The notes: generated by a model from the sequence alone, not told the origin. A DNA stretch of 64,000 bases from Sapria himalayana (GCA_029783825.1 JAREIK010001718.1:3972898-4036897), one strand, 5' to 3'. Numbered from the stretch's first letter, positions 44,926 to 58,437 are shown. Numbers and translations: made by a program.

Positions 44926-45620
44926 TATTTACTTCATCTATTGCTTCTATCATATATATCAAGCTTTGTAATCAACTAAATGTCTTATGTTCCTTAAATA
45001 TGACAAGTAAATTCTAGTCAAATCTAGGTGAATTTTACTAGATAAGAATGATGAATATCTTTTAAGAAATTAAGAAGAACTAATGATGTTTTATTAAACT
45101 ATATTGGATAAGAAAGTGAGCTAGTTATAATAAATTACACCAATGCTAGCTTTTAGTCTGACTTGGATGACTCTAGATCACAATCTACTTTTGTGTTTTA
45201 TTTGAATGAAGATGTTGTAAGATGGGCAAGTTCCAAACAAGACATCATAGTCAAATCTACTACAGAGGTTGAGTACATAGCTACTTTAGATGCAACTAAG
45301 GAGATAGTTTGGATCAAGATGTTTATTAATGAACTTAGTATTGTTTCTAGCATTACAAACCCATCAGACCTTTATTGTGATAATAATGGAGCTATTTCTC
45401 AAGCTAAGGAGTACAAGTCATATTAGCGATCCAAACACATAATGATGCAAACTTGGTATTCTACCTAAATCGTGAGATTACTTAAAGAGGTGATATCAAG
45501 ATATGCAAAGATCATATATTGATGATCCTTAGACTAAGCCTCTTCCATAATCAAAGCATGGCTATCATATTAGATCATTAGGCATTCAATCTAGGCATGA
45601 TTGGGCATATTGCAAGTGAG
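44185..45620 (+). pseudogene. Ty1-copia reverse transcriptase and RNase H remnant
   Basis: Copia pol on the plus strand. It shows 'LVANSFKQTHSIDYDRNFSLV', 'WQIDIKIIFF' and decayed 'LYADDFLL'. A (AT)n expansion follows at 44878-44921. The open frame 45163-45426 then carries RNase H: 'DDSRSQSTFVFYLNE', 'ASSKQDIIVKSTTEVEYIA' and 'PSDLYCDNNGAISQAKE'. It ends with a decayed 'RSKHI' region, 'TKPLP.SKHGYH' and the PPT-like 'gcaagtgaga'. gag, protease and integrase are absent. It abuts the hAT remnant at 44180. Confidence 0.85.
44878..44921. repeat. (AT)n microsatellite
   Basis: About 22 AT dinucleotides in a row inside the copia remnant, likely variable between individuals. Confidence 0.95.
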
Positions 45621-45624
45621 ATAT

Positions 45625-47138
45625 TGTTTGTAGTATGCCATAGTCTAGTAGCAATCACATTGTTATTATATGTTTATAAAAATACATAAGGCAATTTGTT
45701 TTTTTTTTTTTTGCTATTTAAATTGTATTTTAGCTTGATAAATGAGAACCTTGAATAATTGATTTTGTCTCAAGTCATCAAGTATGTAACTTGATAGTAA
45801 AATCTTAAGACATATGAATATTATTCTAAGTAGCTCATAGTCAATCATTATTATGAGAATAATAATAAAGTAGGATTATTATGTTTTCTGAGTAATAATG
45901 TTTTGTTGATCATGAACATTAATTTTACTTAGAACATAGATACGTGTTAAGAACATAATATTGGACGACCCACTATGATAAATATTGTATTGATTACTTC
46001 ATCAGTAATTCTCATTCTAGTAGTAATATCTGAATCCTTCGACTTGAATTCACCATGCATGGATTCCTTCATGAGGAGTTATAGATCTTTACATAGCTCA
46101 ATTTCATCCTTAATAAGATGGTAATATAGGTTATGGTTAGGCATGCAATATGTTATGTAGATGAATATGAGTAATGCTAAAGAAATGTATCTCATTTTTA
46201 ATTAAGTGAGCTGTCTATTGGCTTCTTAAAAAGTAAGTCTAAGAAATGCATCACCATGCTTTAATGAGATTGATAAGAGCTTTCAATATTATTTTTTTAA
46301 TTAGTCTACTTTAGGATCAAAGAATGATTAAGTTGTATAAAATGATGTATTCCATGCTTTGTACTTAATCATGACATGATTATTTTCTTTTAGCACATTA
46401 ATTGTTTTGAGTCCAAGCCCATTAATATTTAATAGACTTTGATTTAAATTCATTTAAATCAAAGTAAGAAAATTTAAAGGCGAGATAGTGTCTTTCTTTT
46501 AAGAAGAGAGATGGTAATTTTATTTAAAAAAATGATAATGATTTTCTTTTTAATTAAAAGAGATAATGACTTTCTTTCAAATAAATGGAATGACTTTCTT
46601 GTATAAAAATTTTTTTAATTAAAGAAAAAATGGGTTCTATATATAGATATACTTCAAGAGTTAAACATATAGATATACATATAGAGAGAATTTGTTGGCA
46701 AGAATATGAGAGTTTTCATAGAGATTCTAAAGAAAAATAGATTGATCTAAATCATGTGGATAGATTTAATTATTTTTGTTGGACAAATAATTGTCATAAG
46801 GTGCTAGCTACCCGGCCCTATTCATTTATTGTTCATGTGAATACGTTTAGAGAATATTTGCATCATGCAACATCTTGGCTTTGATCAACAAAAGGCAACA
46901 TTTAAATTATTTTAATAATTGTCTTGATCGAATGGCATGGATCTTGGTGGATTACAATAATTTAAGTTTTTATTTCCATTCATGGTCATTGGAATCTAAT
47001 AGTTTACTAACAAATAAATTTACTGGCTTCGAAACTAAGAAATGGCTTTCCACACAACTAAAATGGTTCATGATGAACCAAATATTTCATGGGATCTATT
47101 TTTATACCCAAGCAAAGGTATGCTTTTTGATCCCAACA
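45625..47138 (+). mobile_element. Copia 3' LTR (about 1.5 kb)
   Basis: Starts 'tgtttgtagtatgcc' directly after the polypurine tract. It contains a TATA-like 'ctatatatagatatac' near 46629 and probably ends at 'tcccaaca' (47138). The open frame 46875-47180 lies in and across this LTR and shows no domain. The partner 5' LTR is not in the window. The right boundary is an estimate. Confidence 0.55.
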
Positions 47139-47579
47139 AGTAGGTGCACTAGGAGATATGATGCCCAATCACTTACTTAATGTGTATATATCCCTTTTAT
47201 TTATGTCATCTTTGGCTAAATCTCTCATCTTTGATGCCTATGCCTTTTCTTACTTATTGAACACTCTTAAATTTGATTGAAAATTAAATTTCATATGTCA
47301 TAGAAGCTCACATAGACATATGCATTACATTATGTTTTTATGTATGATCAAAATAATATTTCATATGGAGATCACATAGAATAATCCAATCAAACATCAT
47401 AATTTGTGTTCACCCTTGGCCAAAGGGGGTAGGAAAAAAAGAGATCATGCTAGTTAAAGAATGAAGTCCACAGTTCATCCTCCATAAAAGCAACTTTAAA
47501 CATAGTCACATAAGTTAGGAAAGATAATATAGTTTACCTAGAATAAAAGAGAACATAGTAACTAACATTATTCAAATGG
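47139..47579. other. Intergenic DNA, nothing recognised
   Basis: No coding homology, inverted repeat or tandem structure was seen between the copia LTR and the purine tract. Confidence 0.5.
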
Positions 47580-48195
47580 AGATGAAAAGATGAATTTGAA
47601 TAGAAAAAGCAAAAGAGATTGAAGAAAGAAGAAAAAAGAAAAACCAAAAGAAAAAGAAGAAAGAGAAGACGATGATGGTCAAAAAAAAAAGAAAAAAAAA
47701 AAGAAAGAGAAGATGCTGGTCAAAAAGAAGAAGAAGAAAAAAAAAGAAGTAGTTGAAGTGTGAGAGGTAGAAGTAAAAAAAGAAAAAAAAAGAACAAAAT
47801 ATAAAGAAAAAGAAGAAGCATAATAAGTATTAGAAACATGAGAATTAGAAGTAGATAAAAAAAGAGAAGAAGAAGTTGATGAACAAGTATAAGAAGAATA
47901 ATAATAAGAATACATAGAATAAGAAGAACAGGGTAAAAGGAAAAGAATAAGAAGAATAAGTAAAAAAAGAAGAAGTTGATGAAAAAGAATAAGACGAAGA
48001 AGTAAAGAAGAAAAAGAAGTAGAAATTGAAATAGAAAAAAATTAAGAAAAATAAGAAAAAATAAGAATAAAAAATAAATAAATAAAATAATAAGAAGAAC
48101 AAGTAAAATAATATGAAAAGAAATAAAAGTAGAAGTAGAAAAAGAAAAGAAACAAAAAAAAAATAAGAAAAAAAATAAAGATTATGACGAAGTAG
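47580..48195. repeat. Purine-rich (GAA/AAG)n tract, about 600 bp
   Basis: The + strand is almost all A and G, with AAGAAG, GAAAAA and AGTAGAAG words. The reverse-strand Phe/Ser-rich frames are translations of this tract and not genes. Long purine-pyrimidine tracts can form triplexes and are unstable. Confidence 0.9.
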
Positions 48196-48514
48196 AAAAA
48201 GAAGACTAAGATGGATGCAAGTTCTTCATTAGAGATCGGGTGGGAATATGTATTGATAGAGGTAAGAACTTATAAATAAATTTTTAATGAGTGGATGAAA
48301 TTAGAACTCGAGTTTATCCAACCCCAAAGTCTTGAGTAGAGGCAATTTTGCCTCATGGGAAAAAAAAGAAAGACTTTTCTTTATTTAGTAATGGATAGTT
48401 GAAAGAGTAGGCTAAAGAGAGATATGTCATTCAAGGTTATTATCATAGATAAAGTTAACTTAATTCAACTAAGATCTAGATAAGAGTGAGCTCTATTATA
48501 ATTTTATTATTGTA
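48196..48514. other. Sequence between purine tract and gypsy LTR
   Basis: No clear feature. A stretch near 48220-48360 ('gatcgggtgggaat', 'gcaattttgcctcatggg') may be old retrotransposon gag-like sequence but cannot be assigned. Confidence 0.35.
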
Positions 48515-50731
48515 CCAAAACTTGTAATTCTAGAACAACACCAAAGTTTATCTGCCGATTGATTTTGTCCAATATAGATTCATAAGTATATATATATATA
48601 TATCATATAAGTAGTAAAGTAAATATAAATCAAGATATTAATCACACATTGATTGTATGAGCATTTTGACCAATTAATGGTTAAATAACTATTGCTCCAG
48701 TTAAAAAATGATTTTTGGTCTCAAATTGATATTCAAAATTCTATGATTCATTTACTTTCTTGTATATGATGAGTTTTATTTACTATTAAGCCAATATTAT
48801 GCTTTATTATTGGACATAAGATAGGATAATGTGGATTTTTCTCTTTACCCCCTTAGTATACAAAATAATTATCAGCCTTAGACTATCACTACTAAGGATG
48901 ATCTCCTTAGAGTTGTGCCTTATATATTTCATCACATAAATTATACTTACTCTATTTTTGAGTCATCTACACTTCTACTCCTTATATATAATATATCAAC
49001 TACTCTTGATAATTACTTTGAATATATATATTACTATTATCCAACCTCATTTATCATAAAATATAAAAAATAATATGGTATTGATTGTATTTGAGTATTT
49101 GGCTTCATAAGTACCATACTCAAATAATGTGGTATTAAGGTGGCTGTCATACTTTATGAAGCATATCCCCTTGCATGTGTCCCAATACTTGCTTATCATT
49201 ATTTTTCATAACTGACATACAACTCACACGCTATAGTGCAGCCCCTAGGTTAGATGTTTTACATAACCACCACATAATTTTAATGCTTATTATTTTAGAA
49301 TATGCACAATGGAATTAATATAAATCTATGTATGCTTTTGGTTTAATGAGCACCATACTTGCATTAATTAAACTTATAAAAATTTAGAGCATCTACACAT
49401 ATGTTTATCTCATGAGATAAGAAGAAATGAATTATCATTTCTGACGTATCTAATCTCATGAGTGTCTCATGACTTATTTATCATGAACAGTCATAATCAA
49501 CATGCATAAATATATATTAGTATTAAATCCAAAATCTATGTTTTAATGAATATCCATATCCATCAACATTCAAAATTTAATATTTCTACAATAAAACATT
49601 ATATACCATGATCATCATATACATATACATATACCCAAATCAACCCTAGATCTCTACTTAGCCTAATATTGGAGAAGATTTCATGTGATAGATTTGATGT
49701 TTCATCTCATTGAATCTAGTATTTCCAATGATATATAGCATGATGATCAATGTCTTAAATATAGTTCCTAATCAATCATTACTTGCATTTGGCTTGAACT
49801 TGTCCCTAAGTAGTGGTCCAAAATAATGCCCTTTTAGGGTTTTTCTATTTGTGGCCTCTAAATCTTAATTCCTAGCTCTCTTTTTTAAAAAAAAAATTTT
49901 AAGTCCCCTTTTATTTCATTAGGGTGATGGGGTCCCATTGAATTGCTGTGTAAATTTCAAGTTGGATGTCTCAAGAGGTGATGGAATCACCTCTTGAGCA
50001 TGAAATCACGATAGCATAAATGAGCATGACATAGGTAAATTCTCTCTAGAATACAACATCAAGATAATAAGAATCATTATGATCGATAAAATTCATTTCT
50101 AGAATATAGATCATGGTGGCAAGAATGACCATGATAGAGAAAATTATTCTTTGAAATATTAAGTTATAGCTGCAAGAATGGCCATGACTGAAAAGTCATG
50201 ATTTATGTGATTTTGATTCTATAATGAATATGTGGTAGTGATAGAAAATGTCATGATTTCTTGTACCAATTTGGTACTTGGTTGGCATGACATAGAAAGA
50301 TAATATTGTGGTAAGATGTGTTTTAGAACTAATGCGATCATGACTCCAAGATAATGTTGACCATAAATAATATATTATATAGTAAAAGATTGTGATGACT
50401 AGATGATAAAGTCATAAGATACAAAGATTATTATGACTTATTTGTAGAGTTATTGCCAAGAAAGCCTAGTATAACTTCTCAACAGACATATGCTAGTGTA
50501 TGCAAGTTATGACATTAAAAATATTATGATTTTTACTTTTTATTTAGTCCTCCATTTAAGCTTTCCATTAAAATCTACCAATTATACCCAGTTTAGATCC
50601 GATTTCACTGATATTCATCCAATTCCATAAAAATTATAATTCAATGATCCTTTTATATATGTCCCGAATTTAGTATAATCATATAATGAAATTAATATAA
50701 AAATTGCAAAAAGTCAATACTTTGAGTGTCA
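48515..50731 (-). mobile_element. Ty3-gypsy LTR, left copy (3' LTR)
   Basis: Paired with 52425-54980 by long, diverged similarity. The left edges share 'ggtaccaaaacttctta'/'tgtaccaaaacttgtaat'. The right edges share a purine/pyrimidine pattern just before minus-strand internal sequence. In minus orientation the LTR would begin at 50731 ('tgacactcaaag'). Many 'catgac/gtcatga' words recur between 49980 and 50500. No gene. Confidence 0.7.
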
Positions 50732-52424
50732 AGTAAACTCTCACACTAAAATAATTGTTCATCCTCTAGTAAATAAACTCACTCTCTCTTTAAAGTTCTA
50801 TCTGGAACAACAAAGAATGAGGAATACGAAAACAAAAAGAGCAATGTCACAACTGAGTTTGAGTGTCATTGCATTTATCATTGGATAGGATTCTTGAATT
50901 TGTGTATTTTTTGTATAAGAATCAATGGGAAGCCATAGTTTATCTTCTTCATCTATGGCTGAAAATAAATTTTAGGTTGCCTCTTAAGTAGTGGTATGTT
51001 TAATATCTTTAGTTACACAAATTTTTCTATCTTTATTTCACTTACTAACTTTAGCAGTCAATGTTTTCTTCTCTACATACTTTTTCTTCTTAGTGTGTCT
51101 TCCAAATTTTTCCTTCAACATTTGGCAATCTACCAGGTTCCTACTTTCAGGATGTTCTTTAGTGAACGTTGCAACTTATTAATTTTCATAGCATCAATGA
51201 GTGCAATCACCTTTACTAATGCCATAACTTTTTATGAAATTGTGACATCAATATTTATTCTCTAAAGTAGTTGTGTGTCATAGCTATGGAATAAGTCATA
51301 TATTCTATTTTAGCTTATATTTCTTCAAATTCATAACTTTTTCTTAAATCACGACTTCTTTCATTGATCACACTTATATAGTTGAGATGTTTTGAAAAGT
51401 CAGTGACTTCCTTTTGCACATAAATTATTGCCACTTTTTTCTTCAGATATTCATTGATAATGGTTTTCTTTTCATCTTTTTCTCCCAATACTTCATACAT
51501 ATTTAGTATGTTTTCATCCTATTGTAATTTTTATTTTTATCTCAAGAGTTCCTGCAATGATTTCTCTATGTTCTTTACTTGGGAATTTCATCATCTGAAC
51601 TACTTCTTTCACAGCTTCAACAAAATTTATCTTTGGTTGTTGTCCTATCATCACTTTGAGAAATATCACAACTTCAAAATAGCTTTCATCAAGACTTGCT
51701 GAAACTTTTTCTTCTTCAAGAATTTTTTCTAGTTTATCAACTTCTCCATCTTCTTCGAGCTAACAATCATACAAAATATCATTCCATCTAAAATCTAAAT
51801 TTTGTTTTTCAATTATCCATATGAGTCTTTATTATCTAGTAGTTTTACTAGTCAACATCTTGAATTTCCAAACTTTATACAAGTTGAATTTTACTTGCAC
51901 TTTACCCACTTGAAGTATGAATTCCTTCTTCTTCACATCAATCAATGTATGTCCAATCACCAAGAATGGTCATCCCTAATCAATGAGGCATATGAGTCTT
52001 CCTTCAAATCCAATACTACAAAGTCAACAAAGAAAATACACTTTCTATTCTTGACTAGAACATTTTTGATAATCCTTCTAAAAAACTTAATCAATTGGTA
52101 TAAAAAAACTTAATCAATTGGTATGTAATTCATAATGGGAGAGAAGTTAGAGTTATCTCATCAAGATTCAATCTTTATACTATGGATAATGATATCAAGT
52201 TTATACTTATTCCCAAGTTGCATAATACTATCAGGAGGGTATGTTCCCTTATAATGCATGAAATTGTAAAACTCATATGAACTTTGTGTTTTTTTAGAAG
52301 TTTATATTGAATGATTATGTTGTAATTTTCAATCATCATCACCATTTCATATTTATCCAAATTATTCTTGTCACTCATGGCATATTTTATAAACTTTACA
52401 TTGTTGGTATTCCACCTTTGTTAT
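50732..52424 (-). pseudogene. Ty3-gypsy internal remnant (protease region), minus strand
   Basis: From right to left, the minus frame 52378-52175 ends 'VHMSFTISCIIREHTLLIVL' then 'CNLGISINLISLSIV', the retropepsin region of Athila/Tat-like elements ('CDLGASINLMP', here with the catalytic Asp replaced by Asn). A decayed 'LIDVKKKEFILQVGKVQVKF' segment follows near 51950, then lysine/glutamate-rich frames to 51315. Near 50960-50985 is a 'gaggcaacct' motif typical of the end of plant gypsy internal regions. RT, RNase H and integrase are deleted. The fragment lies between two LTRs of one family. Confidence 0.7.
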
Positions 52425-54980
52425 GGTACCAAAACTTCTTATTTGTGATATAGTCTCAAAAGCTCATTAGGTGATTGTATCTAATCTGATGGAGTTCTAT
52501 AAATATATAAGGCATAGAGAAGTAAAGAAGAGTTAAGTCTAGATATCTATCGCATAAAAATTTTATAGGAAGTTTGATTGATCAATAGTGAACTAACTAC
52601 TACTCAAATTACATAGATAAACTTTGGTTTTTACAAAGGTACATTAATTCTAGGGTTGACTCACATCCTTGTGTATGATAATATTTTATTTTGTATTTAA
52701 GGTAATATCATGTTTGCCTATCAAACAAAGGGTAGATGAGTTTTAGAATACTTTTGTACTTTCTTGATATATTAGGTGGCTAGGATCCTTAGACTATTAC
52801 TACCCAAGGATAATTCCCTCATAGTCGTGCCCTAGGTTTTTTACTATTAAAACTATATGGTATTCTATCTAAGGGTCATTTAGATGTCTCCTTATTTTAG
52901 ATAATGCATCAACTAGCCTTGATAATTACTTTAGGTGTGCAATTCTATTCTCTAACCTATAATATATCATAGATGCAAACTAATGTGGTATTAAATATTT
53001 TTGTGCTTTTAGCTTTATAAGTATCATGCTCATGATAATTAACATATATTTTTCCATAAATCTCATATATGGATGACATAAAAGATAAAATAATTCACAA
53101 GATTATCACCACTATATGAGTCTCATCCACTTATATGTGTCTCATGTCATACATGTCACTGTTTACCATGACTAATACATGACTCTCACACTATAGTGAG
53201 AGTCATGTGCTAGCTTTATAAGTATCTAAGTTAGACATTCTACTTAACCCCCATATCACCTGAAGGTCATTACTCCTAAACTATGCATAATAGATTAGTC
53301 ACAAGTATATTTATACATTTTCCTTCATAAGTATTATACTCACAACAATTAAACTTACCTCAATCTTAAATTTTCACATAGGTTTATCTCATGTAATAAG
53401 ATTAGAAGGATTGTTACTTTTTTTTTACTATACTACATGAATGTACTCCATGACTTACATATCATCATCCAACATGACTAAATCTCAAAAACTTTTAATA
53501 TAGTAGAAATCTTAAATTTTAGTTCTAAATATCATATATATCCATCAATATTTAAACTACAACATTATCATAGATATAACTTTATAAACTCAAATCAACA
53601 TTACACAAGTACTTAAAACCAACTCTATATTTCAATTTAGCCTAATATTAAAGAAGAATTCATACTGATATTTTGAGAAACATTTCATGGAATTGAGGCT
53701 TCTTAATGAAAGCTCAAGTGAGATCTAAGTTTCAAAACTTAATCCCAAAAAAAAATTGATCATGTTCACCTTGGATTTACTCTAGATTAGGAGGTTGGAA
53801 TTGCACCACCAAGTTTTTTTGTGTATTTTTAGCTTGAAATTTAATTTCCCAGTCCACTTTTTTTATGAATTTATCAAAGTATTAATTTTATACTTCAAGG
53901 ATTAACATGATGCTTTAAGCTAAAATTCATGGATTTAGCTTGAGGTCATGACCTTATTGTCTCATTGAATCTTCTATAGAGTACTAATTCATGATAGTAA
54001 TTAATATCATGACTCAAGTAACTCTCTTCTATAGTATGACATCGAAGTGCTAGGAATGACCACAACTTGATCTTTTCCCTTTGGAGAAAAAAGTTATGGC
54101 ACTAGGATTGATCGTGACTCAAACTTTTTTCTCTAGAGCAAAATGTTATAGTACTAGAAATGACCACAACTTGATCTTTTCTCCTTAGAGCAAAATGTTG
54201 TAGTACTAGAAATGACTATGCCTTGATCTTCTCTCTCTAAAGCAAAATATCATAACACTTTGAATGATTGAGATTAATGTATTTACTTTTTGAAAAATAA
54301 ATTTGTGGCACTGAGATTGATTGTGACTTTGGTGTTTTCTTGATAGAGTACATACATGGGGTTTGAAAAGCTATGACCAATATTAAATATTATATGGAAT
54401 AAAAAGTTATGATAGAAAATATTGTCTTAATTTAAAAAATTTGGTATTTTAACTCTTTATTGAATAAGGTGTAATGTTAGAAATTGCCATAACTAATAGT
54501 ACTAGTGGGGTATTTGGTTAGAGTGATGTGAAAATAATATTATGCCCTTGAAGATTTTTTAGAGATAGTGCAACTACAACTCCAAGAAAATATCATAGTG
54601 ATGAAGACTATGTTACATAATGAAATAATTGTGTCAACTAAGTAGTAGGGTTGTGACATATAAAGATTGTCATAATTAGTTTTGTAATGTTACAGCCAAG
54701 AAAGGATATTACAACTATTCAATAAAATCATGGAAGGTATACCCAAGTTGTGACATAAAAAATATCTCGACTTTCCATCATTTATCTTCTCTTTAAGCCT
54801 TCATTCCACCAAGTCTACTAATTACTACCAAAATAACTATGATTTTACTAACATTCAACAAATTTTATAAAAATTATCATATAATGGAATTTATCCAATA
54901 AATATTTTTACTCAAATATGCACAAACTCAATAAAACATATATTCCATATCACCCAACAATTTTGAGACATGAAGTGACA
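52425..54980 (-). mobile_element. Ty3-gypsy LTR, right copy
   Basis: The 2.55-kb partner of the LTR at 48515. In minus orientation it would begin at 54980 ('tgtcacttcatg'). An internal zone at 54000-54340 has four to five diverged copies of a 45-60 base unit of the form 'agcaaaatgttatagtacta' followed by 'gaaatgaccacaacttgatc'. No gene. Confidence 0.7.
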
Positions 54981-55427
54981 AATAAACTTTCATTCTAAAA
55001 GTATTGCTTGCCCTCGAGTAATAAATTTTCTACCATTTTAAAACACATTATAAACTTTACAACACAACAAGAATACCAACGATATCAAAGGATTTGTTAT
55101 TTTGTGCATAATTCAATGGGGGTAATGAGTTTTATTCATCAAACTATGCAAAAAAAAAAAAATTGGGTTGCATCCCAAGCAACATTATGTTTAACATCTA
55201 TAGCTAAACCTTCATTGGATCTCTAATTTGGTTAATGGTTTTAGTCGTTTAGGTAAGCTTTTTTATATAGTATTTCACTTATGCTTCTTAATTTCTCATC
55301 CAGCATCAAGTCATAATTCATACTATCTCATCCAATTTATCATTTTATCTATCTTTTTGGGGCTAAGAATCTTCTACAAAGTCTTTCCATTTAGAGTCTA
55401 TGTTTTATCACATTATGTGCATATGTT
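54981..55427 (-). mobile_element. End of a second gypsy internal region
   Basis: On the minus strand this holds 'gttgcttgggatgcaaccca' (near 55163-55182), the conserved string found near the end of many plant gypsy internal regions, and a 'tactcgagggcaagcaatac' segment just before the LTR start. It therefore belongs 5' of the LTR at 54980 in the minus reading. The right side is cut off by the plus-strand element starting at 55428. Confidence 0.55.
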
Positions 55428-58034
55428 TGGTGTTCAAATTATCAAGCATTCTTAGGTATATTGATGGTTTATGATTATGTATAGATATGAAAATGGAGAT
55501 AATATGAGTTAATTTTATAACTTGGTCATATTCGAAAGTTTTGATGAATAGTTATGAAATTAATAGATTTTTAGAAGTATTCAACAAAGGGGATAAATCA
55601 TTAAGTATCACATAGTTTTGATATTCATTATTAACCAAAACTCTACCTAATTGGTTGAGATAATTCTTATATGTTATGACTTTACTAACTCATTAGCATA
55701 ATTCTTCAACTATATAATATATTCTCAGTTGTTATGATATTATTATGGAGTCACAATCATACTTATCTCAGAAAATTTAAATGACAATAATATTAATTCT
55801 CTATCATATCAACCAATACCCTATTGGTACTCATGGTAACGACCAAGTCTAAGTGTCAAAACTTTATCTTTAATATGACTCGGTAGTCTCAAGTTAAAGG
55901 CATGATCTTTTTACAATAATATGAATTTTGAGTTATAAAAAATTATAAAGCTACAACTAATGATATCAAAGCCATGAAAATTATTCAGAATTATGACTTT
56001 TGGGATATTAAATATTACTGAGGATATTACTCGAGTATAATTAATTATATGGCTATGACTCTTGTCCTCAAAGAAATATATAACTATGACTTGTATGTTA
56101 AATTTAATTATCATTGTAGCCATATCCTCATAGTGTTGTGGACACTTGAGATATATGAAAGAAAAATTGTGTGTCATTGATATTTCTGAGCAATGCATCC
56201 ATGACCAACAAATTAAAGACCCTCTCAGCACGGTGGATATTTCTCAGTGCCACGGTATATAAAACTCAAAAAAGATCATTACTAATGCCACAAACTCTAC
56301 ATATCACCATGACCATAAAATAAAATGAGAAGTTATTCATTACTCCACGGCCACAACCTATGCTACGACCCTTTATGGATGATAAAGGTCAAAGGCATAT
56401 AGCCATGGTAATTTCACAATGCTGAGACATTGTGTTACCAAGATATTAGGCCCAGGTTATGGTTATTGCTAGTACCATAACTTTGTGTTGCATAAAGATC
56501 AAGATGCATATTGGTCATTTTCTAGAGTTATGAGCTCAAGCCAAAAAGATGAAGACTAAATTTCATTCTTTTGAAATTCATGACTTCATACTTAGAGTGA
56601 TACATAATCACTGAGTATAAAAGTGAAAAATAAAAAAAAGCTTATAAATATCTTTCATTTCATCTTCTTCTTCATCATTCAACTAGCAAAGACATGGAAA
56701 CTATCAACCCTATGGGCAAATGTCATATTTTTTAGGGAGTTCACAAGCAAGCAAGGCATAAAAAAAGTTAATGCTAATCCCTAGAGTTTGAGGGTGTGGC
56801 CCTCAAACTTATTTTCTATAGGGATGGATTCAAGAATTTATACCCAAACTAGCATGAGTCTAGTGTTTATGTAAATTGAGATAAGTGATGTGAATTTTAT
56901 TATTAATGAATGAATGAATATATTTGATATATTTTATGTTATGAATATTGATGCATGATGATTAAAAAGAACTTGAAATAAAATTTTGACTATTAGTAAG
57001 TTTGTAAGAAATTTTATGGTAGATAAAGACATGTAAACTATGACCCTCGCTTGTGCATATTGCAGGAAAAAAAATACTAGATTTTTTGATTGTGATGCAC
57101 GAGTGAAACCTATATATTGAAACCTAATATTTGGGTATGTTCATCAAGAGTATGATACTAATAAAGCTAAAAGTACAAATACATTACATGCCAATCTATC
57201 ATATGCATCTTTAAAAAATTGGTTCTTAATTGAGATGGATGCTATAATGAACATTTTTCCAAGGGTCTCACCTTTAATGTGAGAATTATAATATCATCAA
57301 GGATGATGGTACTAGGTAATCCTTAGGATATGTGTGAGTATATTGTAACTCACAAGATACTAATAGCTGTTATGAGTTACTTTTACTTGTATAATCCATA
57401 TCGGTAAAACTTGAAAGAAACATATATTAATTATATGAGTAAGGTATCTACGAAGCCAAAAGTATAAATACTTATAAAATATATTAATATTTGGTCTTTG
57501 TGATATTTGAGGCTAGACAATAAGAGTGTGTATATAAAGAAACTATTAAGAGTAGTTAATGAAGTTGTCGAAAAGGTATCCAATTGTGAATGACTCTTGA
57601 ATAAAGATTAATTATTATATCAATGATGATATACTAAGGGGATAGCTATGAGTGGATTATTATTGGGGTGAGCTCAATATTGATAACCATCTTGTATGTT
57701 ATTAGGGCAAGATTCATTGCACAATACCTCAAAATTTATTATATGTTCAACATTATATAATTAAGCAACTTAAATATCATCATTTTGATTAAGTGAATAA
57801 ATCATGAACTTAAGATTGTTTAACAATTCGAGTATCCATTTTACTAAAAATAAGTTGTCATTAGTAAATAATTAATCTGGTTATAGGATCAATATCTTGA
57901 CAAAAGTTTATTTCATACTTGTATGACTAATATACTTATGGATCTCAATTGATGAGATACTCTAGTTAATGAGCTTTTGCAGTATCGCCTAATCAATAAA
58001 ATTAGGTGGCATAACAAAGTTGTAATATGTTTTT
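55428..58034 (+). mobile_element. Athila-like gypsy 5' LTR (about 2.6 kb)
   Basis: Begins 'tggtgttcaaatt'. It is diverged but collinear with 62410-64000, which begins 'tggtgttcaaac'. Similarity extends through the whole comparable length, including 'gacatgtaaactatgaccct' against 'gacaggtaaaccatgaggct'. The right limit is set by the primer-binding site at 58036. It contains many 'catgac/ccatgg' words between 55850 and 56550. Confidence 0.78.
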
Positions 58035-58035
58035 A

Positions 58036-58053
58036 GTGTCATTATTGGGGATT
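58036..58053 (+). other. Athila-type primer-binding region
   Basis: The stretch 'gtgtcattattggggatt' resembles the plant gypsy primer-binding string 'g(t/c)gtcgttgtcggggatt' with CG pairs decayed to CA or TA. It fixes the 5' LTR end. Confidence 0.6.
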
Positions 58054-58437
58054 ATTTATTTTAGTTAGTCAATGTGATTTGACGTTATTATTCTTATAAA
58101 AAGATAATTCCTATATAGTAGTTTAAATAGCATTGAATTTGATAAATATTATCAAATCTAAAAGTTAAATCTTTTTAACTTAATTGAACATGAATGATTG
58201 TATTTTAGTTTTGTTAGTTTTCTATGTTTTTTGTTTTATTTTTTAGCACTCTTTTCTTAGCTGATACCTCGAGACTCAAAATAAAAATCAACTAGAAAAA
58301 TGATGCAAATGATGACAATTTGAAAAGAATAAGAAGGAAAGATCAAGAAAAATCTCCAAGGGAGAACAAATTGGTAGCAAAGGTAGAAGTGTAGAGATCT
58401 AAATGAGATGGTTTTTAATGAATAGCAAAACAATGAC

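Noticed and set aside
46875..47180. 101-codon plus frame
   Set aside because: It lies in the right part of a copia LTR and extends past its estimated end. No domain was recognised, and LTR 3' regions often have chance frames.
47679..48102. Phe/Ser-rich minus frames
   Set aside because: They translate the purine-rich tract and have no recognisable domain.
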